From assembly GCA_964648465.1 (NCBI GenBank), contig CAZYMU010000003.1:1-64000 (forward strand): a stretch of DNA of 64,000 bases, written 5' to 3'. A program made the translations under genes and the position numbers. Positions 28,514-37,372 of this stretch are shown here, in pieces. Position 1 is the stretch's first letter. Every line of letters begins with the position of its first letter. Under the pieces are notes generated by a model. The model did no database searches and was not told where the DNA came from. It saw only the letters and a program-made list of their open reading frames with translations. This stretch comes from Aminicenans sp964648465. GTDB taxonomy: Bacteria > Acidobacteriota > Aminicenantia > Aminicenantales > Aminicenantaceae.

Positions 28514-31420
28514 ATGAAAAGAAAGACAAAAATCTTTAGTGGAATTTTGGCGCTCCTCATGCTCCTTGTTCTCCCACTCATGCTCCAAGCTCAAAAAACA
28601 ACAGGGACACTCAGAGGCTTTGTCACGGATAACACCGGAGCGTCTCTACCTGGAGTGGCCATCGATATTGAGAGTGCTGCATTGATGACACCGAGAGCCA
28701 CTGTAACCGATGCGAAAGGAGCCTACCGTTTTCTCTATCTTCCCCCAGGAAAATACAACATCTGTGCCAAGTTGGATGCATTCGAGACCTGCTGGTTGAG
28801 AGGAGTCCCGGTTCAGGTTCAACAGACTTCGACGGCTGATATTGAGATGAAGGTAGGAGAGCTAGAGGTAAGCATCGAAGTCACTGCCGAGGCGCCCCTC
28901 ATCGATACGGAAAGCGCAAGCAAAACCTACAACGTAAACATCCAGATGTTAGATACCGTGCCGATCGCTCCGCGGATGAATTTCTCGGATATTTGGCAAA
29001 CCCTGCCAGGAGTTTCAGGAGGATGGGGAGATTCCCCTCTGGTCAACGCCGGGCACATCACTAGAACGCTGGAGCCGGGAGAGAGCTATTTCTGGTCACA
29101 CCACAACCAGGACGACTCCTACGAGACCAAGATCAAGATCGATGGTATGGAGATCAACGACTCCATGAGCGGAACTTCCTACGCACAGTTCAACTACGAA
29201 GCGATCCAGGAAGTCGACGTCAAGACCGCCGGAGCCTCTGCCGAGTACGGGAATGCCAGGGCGGCCTTCATGAACGTGGTCACCAAATCAGGAGGAAACG
29301 AGCTCCATGGTTCATTCCAACTCCTGTTCCAGCCCGAAAGCTTCAACTGGACGAACGTAGAGGAGGGGGAAGCTGCGATGGATAGCTACATCATCCCGGC
29401 CATTACTCTGAGTGGCCCGATCATCAAGGATAAGCTGTGGTTTATGGGATCCTATAAGTATGATAACCTGAATCATGTCTTTGCGAATACAATAACAGAG
29501 TCTAAAATCGTTCGGGAATTACGAGCCCATATGCCTTTTTTCAAGCTCACCTTCCAGGCCCATCCCAAGCACACTCTGACCGCCGTTTACCAAGACGACT
29601 CTTACAGAACACATAATAACAGCTTTCCAAGTACAACCTATGCAAGGCTGGAAACAGCACAAGATCGCCCCAGAGGCGGCCCGATGGCTAATTTCACCTG
29701 GCGGTGGATCATGAGCGATAACACGTATTTCAACTTTATGGTCGGCTACATGAGCAAACCCCAGGATAGTGAGGCCGTTAACCGAGTGCCGCGCCGCCGA
29801 TATACGGCAAGATTTCAGGGCGGCTCTACGCTTTTATATGAAGGCGGTTATGGGGAGGACTACTACTCTGTCCGGGAGAACCTGCTCTTCAGCGGAGACC
29901 TGACCCATTTTGTCAATGACCTGTGGAACACAGGATCCCACGAGATCAAGGTAGGTGTAGAGGTCAGGCCCTGGCAGCACGTAACCCGAACACGACAGTA
30001 CTGGGAAGATGATTTAGGGTTTTTCCGCTACAGATACGGATTGGACTACGAAAACTATGGCTTGACAGAACCTTATGTTTACAGAGGTTACGGATGGAAT
30101 GGTTATCCTGGACTTCGCCAGGACGGCTACGATAACGAAGTGTTGGTAACCAACCAGAACGTCTACATCCAGGATTCCTGGCTTGTGAGCCAGAGCTTGA
30201 CCCTTCACTTCGGGCTGCGCTGGGAGCACCAGCGTGAATACATGTACTTCAGGGATGAGCTTCCCGTTGAAATGGATGCCATTTATGAAGGTATGCGTGA
30301 TAACGTCGAGTTTGATGACAACGGTTTTGCCCCTCGGCTTGGCTTGACCTATAGTCTGAAAAACGTCGGTGTGTTCAAGCTCCACTTCGGACGCTACTTC
30401 GAGTATGTGGGCACCGGTGACTACAACAACTATTCCCGTGCCATGGCCCAGTTCCAGTACCGGATGGACAGCGCCGACATCGGGAAAGGACCTGAGGCTA
30501 TGAAGCTTTACACAGACCCTTCGCTTCCCTACAATGCCGATTACAACAAAGACATGAAGATGGAGTTCAACGACGAATTCATTGTTTCCTTCGAGCGGGA
30601 ACTCGGGTGGAACCTGGCTTTCGAGACAACATTTATCTACAGACAAAACCACATGTCCAACATGGAGGATGTGAACGCAGTCTTCGAGAACGGGCAGTTC
30701 GTTGATCGTGTATTCCCTGACGAAGACACAATCTGGATGCGGACCTGGTATGATAATCCCCGCTGGAAGTTTTTCTACAAAGGATTGACGTTTAACCTGA
30801 AGAGAAACTTCATCGGCCGCTTTGGATTCCTGACCAATTTATCCTTGATGTGGCGGACTTACAGGCGGGTGGAATGGGATCCTGGAGACCCCAAGCAGTT
30901 CGTGTATTCCAGCCCGAGCTCTGTGGATATGGAAAACTACGGCCGGCGTTGGGCGTTCCATTTTTCAGCTTTTTACCGGCTTCCCTTTGACTTCCTGATC
31001 TCCACCTACATCAACGGTAACGACGGCATCTTTATCTCTGACGAGACCGGTGATTATGAGTGGGATGATAGCGCAGCGCGAATACGTCTTCTCTCCAACA
31101 ATCGTAGGGTTACCGATATCGTGTGGGTTGCGAACAACGAGTACTATACCGGTAAGCAGTGGGGTACCTCAGGAAGGCGAACCGACCAGCTCTGGAGTAT
31201 CAACTTCAGATTGTCCAAAGGCATTAGCATTGACAGGTTCCGCGTGGAAGCGGCTATTGATTTCTTCAACGTGTTCAACTGGTGTGCCTACAGTTCTTTT
31301 AGTAGCAATGATATTCGCCGTGATTTTGTGGATGAGAACAATCCCATCAATATTTACCAGAGACAGACAAGTCCGCAACCACCTCGTTCTGCACAGCTCA
31401 GCCTGAAGTTCAGGTTCTAG
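28514..31420 (+). CDS. TonB-dependent outer-membrane receptor with carboxypeptidase-like domain
   Basis: The start at 28514 follows AGAAGGAGG; the upstream in-frame ATG at 28406 has no ribosome site. A signal peptide ends near LMLQAQ. A carboxypeptidase-regulatory-like domain follows (TGTLRGFVTDNTGASLPGV), then the plug (SFSDIWQTLPG-like region, IDGMEINDSM, VDVKTAGASAEYGNARAAFM) and a large beta-barrel ending in AQLSLKFRF with the terminal Phe typical of outer-membrane proteins. It would import oligosaccharides for the cluster. No SusD-like partner is present. A strong terminator lies directly downstream. Confidence 0.9.
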   Translation: MKRKTKIFSGILALLMLLVLPLMLQAQKTTGTLRGFVTDNTGASLPGVAIDIESAALMTPRATVTDAKGAYRFLYLPPGKYNICAKLDAFETCWLRGVPVQVQQTSTADIEMKVGELEVSIEVTAEAPLIDTESASKTYNVNIQMLDTVPIAPRMNFSDIWQTLPGVSGGWGDSPLVNAGHITRTLEPGESYFWSHHNQDDSYETKIKIDGMEINDSMSGTSYAQFNYEAIQEVDVKTAGASAEYGNARAAFMNVVTKSGGNELHGSFQLLFQPESFNWTNVEEGEAAMDSYIIPAITLSGPIIKDKLWFMGSYKYDNLNHVFANTITESKIVRELRAHMPFFKLTFQAHPKHTLTAVYQDDSYRTHNNSFPSTTYARLETAQDRPRGGPMANFTWRWIMSDNTYFNFMVGYMSKPQDSEAVNRVPRRRYTARFQGGSTLLYEGGYGEDYYSVRENLLFSGDLTHFVNDLWNTGSHEIKVGVEVRPWQHVTRTRQYWEDDLGFFRYRYGLDYENYGLTEPYVYRGYGWNGYPGLRQDGYDNEVLVTNQNVYIQDSWLVSQSLTLHFGLRWEHQREYMYFRDELPVEMDAIYEGMRDNVEFDDNGFAPRLGLTYSLKNVGVFKLHFGRYFEYVGTGDYNNYSRAMAQFQYRMDSADIGKGPEAMKLYTDPSLPYNADYNKDMKMEFNDEFIVSFERELGWNLAFETTFIYRQNHMSNMEDVNAVFENGQFVDRVFPDEDTIWMRTWYDNPRWKFFYKGLTFNLKRNFIGRFGFLTNLSLMWRTYRRVEWDPGDPKQFVYSSPSSVDMENYGRRWAFHFSAFYRLPFDFLISTYINGNDGIFISDETGDYEWDDSAARIRLLSNNRRVTDIVWVANNEYYTGKQWGTSGRRTDQLWSINFRLSKGISIDRFRVEAAIDFFNVFNWCAYSSFSSNDIRRDFVDENNPINIYQRQTSPQPPRSAQLSLKFRF

Positions 31421-31457
31421 TCGAAACCGAAGAACCGTACAACATAGTTTTTTCGAA

Positions 31458-31500
31458 AGGGCCATTGCTCTTAAAAGGAGAATGGCCCTCTTTTCTTTTT
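31458..31500 (+). terminator. Rho-independent terminator after the TonB receptor
   Basis: GGGCCATT (31459-31466) pairs with AATGGCCC (31481-31488); an inner CTC/GAG adds to the stem. CTCTTTTCTTTTTTC follows. Confidence 0.85.
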
Positions 31501-31574
31501 TCAAGACATAAATCTTTTATTCTATTCAACGACGCCTACTTTTTTAAAGGAGCCTATTCCAATCATCAAAAAGG

Positions 31575-31629
31575 TTGACAAAGAAAAAAATAATATATAA
31601 AATTTGAAGAAATACGCAAACGATTGTGC
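31575..31629 (+). promoter_or_regulatory. Promoter and LacI-type operator (copy 4) of the right arm
   Basis: TTGACA at 31575-31580 is followed by an AT-rich -10 region (TATAAA at 31596 or TAAAAT at 31598). GCAAACGATTGTGC at 31616-31629 begins 41 bases after the start of the -35 box and differs by one base from the matching stretch at 9867-9880. Only one complete unit is present; the second is degenerate (TTAGTTGTATT). Confidence 0.7.
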
Positions 31630-31714
31630 TTAGTTGTATTGAAAGTTTCAGTTTTAAAGACATTTCCCCCAGGACTAGAAATGTTTGGTTGAAAATGAGA
31701 GGAAAGGAGTGAAT

Positions 31715-33487
31715 ATGAGATCTAAGAATGCGGCAATATTGTTATGTGTTTTGATTGTTTTGGGATTCTGCACTACAGAAAGGAAAACAACTTTATCGAG
31801 CGAAGCTCAACTGACAGCTACCCACAAAGAGGCAGAGAAGTGGGCCGAGGAGACGCTCTCTTCCCTTTCTCTGGAGAAGAAAATTGGGCAGATGATCTGT
31901 GAGCAGATGCGTGGGGAATATGTGGCCGAGGATGATCCGAAATTCCAGTACTATTTGAAACTCGTAAAAGAGCATGGTGTCGGAAGTTTTGTTCTTTATG
32001 GGGGAACACCCCACGACACGGCCCGACTGCTGAACCGTCTCCAGAAAGCGTCTGAGATTCCACTTCTCATCTCAGCAGACTTTGAGGGCGGACCGGGACA
32101 GCAAATCCAGGGGGCTACGGAATTCCCAGCCAATATGGCCCTTTCGGCCATAGGATCGGAGGAATTGGCTTATAAGGTTGGAATGGTGGGGGCATTGGAA
32201 GGCAGGGCTATCGGTATCCATCTCACGTATTCTCCGGTCGTCGACATCCAGACAAGGCCCGAAAATCCAGTGCTCAGTGTTCGTTCCTTCGGAAGAGATT
32301 TGGAACTTTTAGGACGTTTAGCTGGAGCATACATCAGAGGTTATCAGGAGAATGGGATGCTGGCCACGGCCAAACATTATCCCGGGCGCGGGGATGTGGA
32401 GTTGATCCCTGGAACAGAATTCACCATCAACAAAAAACCACAAGAGCAGGTTGAGGCGGAGGATTTCTTAGCCTTTAGGAAAGCTATTGAAGCGGGAGTC
32501 ACCTACATCATGAGTGAGCACATCGCTATACCCTCAGTTACCGATGGCTCGGATCTTCCGGCCAGTGTGGAGAAAAAATTGGCGACTTTTTGGCTGCGCG
32601 AGAAGCTCGGGTTCCAGGGTGTTCTCACCACAGATGATATGTGGTATAAGAAGGTTACTGATCGGTTTGGACCTGTTAAGGCCTGCATCATGGCTGTTAA
32701 GGCTGGGCATGACGCGATTCTCAAGCCAGCCAGCGTAGTGGAAACCATACAGAGATTAGTCGATGGTGTCAAAACGGGAGAGATTTCGGAAGAACGTATC
32801 AACCAGTCGGTAAAAAAAAATCTCTACTGGAAGGCAAGACTCAATCTTCACAGGAACAGATTTGTGGATGAAGCCCGGATTGCCTCTGTTGTCGGAGTCC
32901 AGGATCATATCGATCTGGCCCAGAAGATTGCCGACCTTTCCCTTACTGTTCTTAAAAATGATGGATTCTTCCCTCTGGACTCATCGCGTTTAAACAATAT
33001 CGTACACCTTTCCTTTCAAAAGAAGGACGGAGATACAGCTCCCAGGATTGTCTCATCCAAATTAGAGAAGGTTTTTGGCGGAACCAAGAGCTTTTATTTC
33101 AGAAGAGACACATCGGACAAAGTTTACAAAGAGGCCTTAAAGGCCGCAATAGAGGTGGATATTGTCATGGTTTCGGTTTTCAACCAGCGGAATGTTTACA
33201 GAGATAATGGCCCTCTTCCAGAAAATGTTATCAAATTCTTGAATAAAATTTTCGAGATAAAACCCAAATCCACTGTGGTTATGTCCTACGGAAATCCATA
33301 CCTGGTTGAAAGCCTTAAAAAGGCGGCCGCATTCATAGTCGGCTATGGAGAAGGGGGATTTTACGGCAACCAGACCATCTATGCCGATTCCTTCATCAAA
33401 CTTCTCAAAGGAGAGATCTCACCCAAAGGCAAGCTCCCGGTTAAAATCTCGGATGATTTCCCGATGGGTTGTGGAATCGTGAACTGA
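31715..33487 (+). CDS. Glycoside hydrolase family 3 lipoprotein
   Basis: The start at 31715 follows AAAGGAG and gives 590 residues with a lipobox (VLGFC). The GH3 core is clear: LISADFEGGPGQQ, RSFGRD, ATAKHYPGRGDVE and the nucleophile region GVLTTDDMWYKK (Asp307/Asp308). A C-terminal alpha/beta-sandwich domain follows (LSLTVLKNDGFFPL-like segment). KHYPGRGD resembles the KHFPGHGD motif of beta-N-acetylhexosaminidases, but with Arg in place of the second His, so substrate assignment is open. It is first in the right-arm operon, behind its own operator. Confidence 0.85.
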   Translation: MRSKNAAILLCVLIVLGFCTTERKTTLSSEAQLTATHKEAEKWAEETLSSLSLEKKIGQMICEQMRGEYVAEDDPKFQYYLKLVKEHGVGSFVLYGGTPHDTARLLNRLQKASEIPLLISADFEGGPGQQIQGATEFPANMALSAIGSEELAYKVGMVGALEGRAIGIHLTYSPVVDIQTRPENPVLSVRSFGRDLELLGRLAGAYIRGYQENGMLATAKHYPGRGDVELIPGTEFTINKKPQEQVEAEDFLAFRKAIEAGVTYIMSEHIAIPSVTDGSDLPASVEKKLATFWLREKLGFQGVLTTDDMWYKKVTDRFGPVKACIMAVKAGHDAILKPASVVETIQRLVDGVKTGEISEERINQSVKKNLYWKARLNLHRNRFVDEARIASVVGVQDHIDLAQKIADLSLTVLKNDGFFPLDSSRLNNIVHLSFQKKDGDTAPRIVSSKLEKVFGGTKSFYFRRDTSDKVYKEALKAAIEVDIVMVSVFNQRNVYRDNGPLPENVIKFLNKIFEIKPKSTVVMSYGNPYLVESLKKAAAFIVGYGEGGFYGNQTIYADSFIKLLKGEISPKGKLPVKISDDFPMGCGIVN

Positions 33488-33650
33488 TAAAACTGTTTAG
33501 AAATAAAGTTTTTTTCATAAAAGAAGTGTCTCAGAGACAGGAGGTTCAGCTTTTCATTCTAGACCGAATACGCAAGATGGCAGCGAAAATAATTTACCTG
33601 AAATTGACTGGTATTAAGCGGGACCGCCATATTATAAACGGAGGGAATCC

Positions 33651-35633
33651 ATGAAAAGAAAAAAATTAACCATCCAGACTTTGACTTTACTCATTTTTAC
33701 TGTTCTTTTACTCTTAGGATCATTCTCAGCTTACGCCCAGGACCAGCTCAGCGTGATCACACGCAAACAGGAAGGCCGCCGCATGAGAAATTCCAGCGGG
33801 CTCTTCGACCCTGAGTCCAATGCCGATTCTTTCCGGATCCAGCCGGGAGAGACCGTTGTGCTGGCTAAGCTGGAGGGTCCGGGTGAAATCCAGCACATCT
33901 GGTTCACCATAGGGGCTTTTGATAGGCGCTACCCGAGGACCATGGTTTTCCGGATATACTGGGATGATGCCAGAATTCCTTCTGTGGAGACGCCGCTGGG
34001 CGATTTCTTCGCCGCCGGTCACGGCATGCGGACCAATGTCAGTACTCTCCCGATCGAAGTGACATCTTACGGCCGTGCCCTGAACTGCTACTGGAAGATG
34101 CCCTTTCGTAAAAAGGCGCGTTTAACCATGACTAACGAAGGGCCAAGGCCGATCACATCCAATTATTTTTATATCGATTGGGTCAAGCTGGACAAGCTGC
34201 CTCCGGATTCAATGTACTTTCATGCACGGTACAACCAGGAGTGGCCTGTTAAGCCATTCACCTACTACACTCTCCTAGATGTGGAAGGGGATGGCCAGTA
34301 TGTGGGAAGCGTGATCAACCTCCACAGCTCGGTTGGAAGCTGGTTTGGAGAATCGGATGACCACTTCTACATAGACGGAGAAGAAGAACCCAGTCTGGTC
34401 GGGACAGGTTTCGAGGATTACTTTTCTGATGCTTGGAATCTCCGTCTGTATTCCAACCTTAACGCCGGTATCACTATCCGCGAATGGAACAGCGAGGATG
34501 CCCGCATCACAGGTTTTAAATGGCATATTCAGGACCCGATTATGTTCAAGAAATCCTTAAAGGTGGAAGTTGAACGGCGGAGCTATGTGGCTGTAGAAAA
34601 TCCCAAGACCGGAGAGGTGGAACGTGGCGACTTTAAATACAGAGCAGATTTTTGTTCATCCGTGGCCTTTTGGTACCAGAGAACCGTTGCAACACCCTGG
34701 AAGCCTTTTTCACCGGTAAATGAACGTTTGATGCCTGAGATTTGGATCGAACCCAGGGAGATGGCTGAGTTGCCGCATGAAAAATGCCCCATTAGAACCT
34801 CGCCAGAGCTGGAACCAGAAGCTGCCTCCAACAGGACGGGTTGGAGGAAGAGAATGTTTTACATGTACAATGATAAGCTGGCGGCCTGGTTTGAACTGCC
34901 TTTTGAAGTCAAAGAGAAAGGCCGCTATTCTCTTTCTGTGTTTCCCATCCTGTTCAGGGAGAACGGGATCTGGAAGATATCCTTGATTGGCCCCGGTATT
35001 AAAGAGGTTCTCAACCCGCGGATGGACCTTTGGGACCCGTTCTTATGTTGGAAAGAGAATTACCCGGAGAATGAACAGTTTGGAACGAATGTAGAGAAAA
35101 AGCTGGGTATCTTCGACTTGAAACGGGGAAAATACGTCTTCCGGTTCGAATGTGTTGGCACCAATCCGCTATCCTGTGACGAAAAAACTGGGAAAAGCGG
35201 CTACAGCATCCGACTGGACGCGCTTTCGGTGAGAATGTTACCTTGGGGAGATATGAGCATCTGGTACAAGGATTATTTAAAAAAAGAAACTGCGCTCTTT
35301 GCCAAGAGAAAGGCTGAAGCTAGAAAAACGGTGGCCGAACTTGCCAAGGCCATCCAGACGTTTAAAGAAGATTTTCTCCGCTATCCGGTATTCCTCGATG
35401 TTCTCATTGAACGGCCAGCCGAAATGAACAGAGTCAGGGCAAAAAGAGCAGTCCGATGGCCATACTTCAAAGGGGATAGGATTCCTTTGGATCCCTGGGG
35501 GCAGAGATACAGGTACATGGTTCCCGGCCGCTACAACCCGGATTCCTTTGACGTCTGGTCGGTCCACGGCCACAGCCGGAATCCGGACCTCTGGATCGGT
35601 AACTGGGAAAAGCCCAAGGAAGAGAAGAAATAA
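33651..35633 (+). CDS. DUF2961 / GH172-type protein fused to a GspG-like domain (subtype B, copy 1)
   Basis: A 660-residue protein with a signal peptide and GGAGGGAA before the start. The DUF2961 core has SVETPLGDFFAAGHG and GTGFEDYFSDAWN with Glu255 at the conserved position; GTGTE is GTGFE here. A second beta-rich segment follows to about residue 540. The last 110 residues resemble the C-terminal part of type II secretion pseudopilin GspG: a helix (ETALFAKRKAEARKTVAELA), FLRYPVFLDVLIERP, DPWGQRYRYMVPG (DPWG at 614-617) and a final DLWIGNW. The pseudopilin N-terminal membrane helix is absent. None of the other three DUF2961 proteins has this extension. Confidence 0.8.
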   Translation: MKRKKLTIQTLTLLIFTVLLLLGSFSAYAQDQLSVITRKQEGRRMRNSSGLFDPESNADSFRIQPGETVVLAKLEGPGEIQHIWFTIGAFDRRYPRTMVFRIYWDDARIPSVETPLGDFFAAGHGMRTNVSTLPIEVTSYGRALNCYWKMPFRKKARLTMTNEGPRPITSNYFYIDWVKLDKLPPDSMYFHARYNQEWPVKPFTYYTLLDVEGDGQYVGSVINLHSSVGSWFGESDDHFYIDGEEEPSLVGTGFEDYFSDAWNLRLYSNLNAGITIREWNSEDARITGFKWHIQDPIMFKKSLKVEVERRSYVAVENPKTGEVERGDFKYRADFCSSVAFWYQRTVATPWKPFSPVNERLMPEIWIEPREMAELPHEKCPIRTSPELEPEAASNRTGWRKRMFYMYNDKLAAWFELPFEVKEKGRYSLSVFPILFRENGIWKISLIGPGIKEVLNPRMDLWDPFLCWKENYPENEQFGTNVEKKLGIFDLKRGKYVFRFECVGTNPLSCDEKTGKSGYSIRLDALSVRMLPWGDMSIWYKDYLKKETALFAKRKAEARKTVAELAKAIQTFKEDFLRYPVFLDVLIERPAEMNRVRAKRAVRWPYFKGDRIPLDPWGQRYRYMVPGRYNPDSFDVWSVHGHSRNPDLWIGNWEKPKEEKK

Positions 35634-35688
35634 ATCGAATTTCTGCCCAAAGTAGGAAAAACGTTTAAAAAGAAAGGAGGAGTGAAAA

Positions 35689-37335
35689 ATGAATAAAAGG
35701 GTAAAGACACTTTATCTGTTCCTTTTTGTTATCTCCGTGGGAATCTTACTTTTTTCATCGTGGGTCCTTGTAGGGCAAATGAACGTTCAGAAAGCTCCTC
35801 CCTTTCATACCGGCGGGAAACTTTTCCCCGAGCCAGTACCGGCTCCTCCCCCGGCTGGGGCTTTGGCTGCGGATAGTCCGATGATGCAGCTGGCAAGGCC
35901 TAAGAATTTCTCTGCTGCGAGAGTCAGTTCTTTTGCCAGAAACGGCCTCAATCTCGACACAGTGCCGATTCCTCTAGGGGGAGAGGAAGTCAGCATTGCC
36001 GACATAAAAGGTCCGGGTGCTATCACCCATATCTGGACGACTTATAAAGGCGGAGGCAGGGACCTGGTCATCCGTTTTTACTGGGATGGAAGTGAACATC
36101 CAAGTGTGGAGGCACCGATTGGGGACTTTTTTGGAGTGGCCATGGGATTTGTTGCCTCCATGTCGAGCTGTCCAATCCAGTGTACATCTATGGGCCGCTC
36201 GCGAAACTGCTGGTGGTACATGCCATTTAATAAATCTGCCAAAGTTACTTTGAGCAATCTTCGCCCTCCTGATTATTTTGATAGAACAGATGTGCCTATC
36301 CGTCATCGCAACAGGATTTATTATTACATCGATTATCAAGCTTACAGTCAGCCGATTAAAGACATCCTGTATTTTCACGCCCGGTTCAAGGAAACGGATC
36401 CTACCCAACGCGGAAAACCAGTTAACCTTGTGGAGGTCGAAGGCCAAGGCCATTATATCGGCGTGGTGTTGGGCCACCGCACTAGAACACCAGGCTGGTT
36501 TGGGGAAGGGGATGACATCATCACCGTTGATGGCCAACTGTCATTTGTCGGAACAGGGACCGAGGATTATTTTTGTGATGCGTGGGGATTCAGGATTCAT
36601 GATGAGCCTTTTTTCGGAGCTCCTGCCTATGAGGGAAGGAAAATCGGAGATGGGCTGAGCATCTACAGGTTTCATATAACTGATCCTATTCCGTTCCGAA
36701 AATCCTTTAAGTTTGAAATCGAGCATTGGCCCTGGATCAGTGAATGGCCTAACACCGGCCGAGGGTATTATTCCAGCCTAGGTTTTTGGTACCAGAAAGG
36801 CCTCCATAAGCCATGGACCAGGCTGGAGAAGCTGGCCTCTGATGAGCCATGGGATCCGACTAAGGGACGTTGGTATGTCAAGGACGCTCTGGAAGCAGAA
36901 GACCTAGGAATCCTCTCATTCAAGAGTAAAGGAGGCGAAGGGATGCGACCGGAATCCCAGCTTCTTATGCCCAACCAGAGTGGGGACTACATGGTAGCCT
37001 TTGATTCATGTGGGCGGGGAGAATTCTCTCTGTCTGTTCCTGCCCAAAAAGAGGGAACTTACCGAGTTGGGATCCATTACTTGCGGGCTCCCGACTACGG
37101 TATGGTTCAGCTTCATGTAAACGGAGAGACAGTCGGTGAGCCTGTTGATCTCTTCCGCTCATTTGTCGAGATGTTCCCCAGGCCTGTTTGGCCGCCCAAG
37201 GAGTTTGTATTTTCCGGCATTATGCTCAAAACTGGCTTGAACACGTTCACTTTTTCAATTGATTCAAAAAACCTTGAGTCTGAGGGCTACAGATGCGGAA
37301 TCGACTGCATCGTTCTGGAGAAGGAGATAAAATAA
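35689..37335 (+). CDS. DUF2961 / GH172-type glycoside hydrolase (subtype A, copy 2)
   Basis: A 548-residue paralogue of the protein at 5974, sharing SVEAPIGDFFGVAMG, RSRNCWWYMPFNKSA, GWFGEGDDIITVDG and GTGTEDYFCDAWGFR (Glu292). An N-terminal signal-anchor and a Pro-rich linker precede the core. A C-terminal beta-sandwich (DYMVAFDSCGRGEFSLSVPA, YGMVQLHVNGE) may bind carbohydrate. AAAGGAGGAG precedes the start. Its near-identity to the left-arm gene shows that the two arms are related by duplication. Confidence 0.85.
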   Translation: MNKRVKTLYLFLFVISVGILLFSSWVLVGQMNVQKAPPFHTGGKLFPEPVPAPPPAGALAADSPMMQLARPKNFSAARVSSFARNGLNLDTVPIPLGGEEVSIADIKGPGAITHIWTTYKGGGRDLVIRFYWDGSEHPSVEAPIGDFFGVAMGFVASMSSCPIQCTSMGRSRNCWWYMPFNKSAKVTLSNLRPPDYFDRTDVPIRHRNRIYYYIDYQAYSQPIKDILYFHARFKETDPTQRGKPVNLVEVEGQGHYIGVVLGHRTRTPGWFGEGDDIITVDGQLSFVGTGTEDYFCDAWGFRIHDEPFFGAPAYEGRKIGDGLSIYRFHITDPIPFRKSFKFEIEHWPWISEWPNTGRGYYSSLGFWYQKGLHKPWTRLEKLASDEPWDPTKGRWYVKDALEAEDLGILSFKSKGGEGMRPESQLLMPNQSGDYMVAFDSCGRGEFSLSVPAQKEGTYRVGIHYLRAPDYGMVQLHVNGETVGEPVDLFRSFVEMFPRPVWPPKEFVFSGIMLKTGLNTFTFSIDSKNLESEGYRCGIDCIVLEKEIK

Positions 37336-37372
37336 AGACGAAAGTCTATTCATGAACATACAAGGAGGAGAT

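Noticed and set aside
30014..30652. 212-codon minus-strand frame inside the TonB receptor
   Set aside because: It lies fully inside a well-supported gene, has no ribosome site or recognisable motif, and its composition mirrors the coding strand.
35655..35675. AAAACGTTTA before the DUF2961 gene at 35689 as a sixth operator
   Set aside because: Only the CGTTT core matches; flanking bases and the TTGACA spacing are absent.
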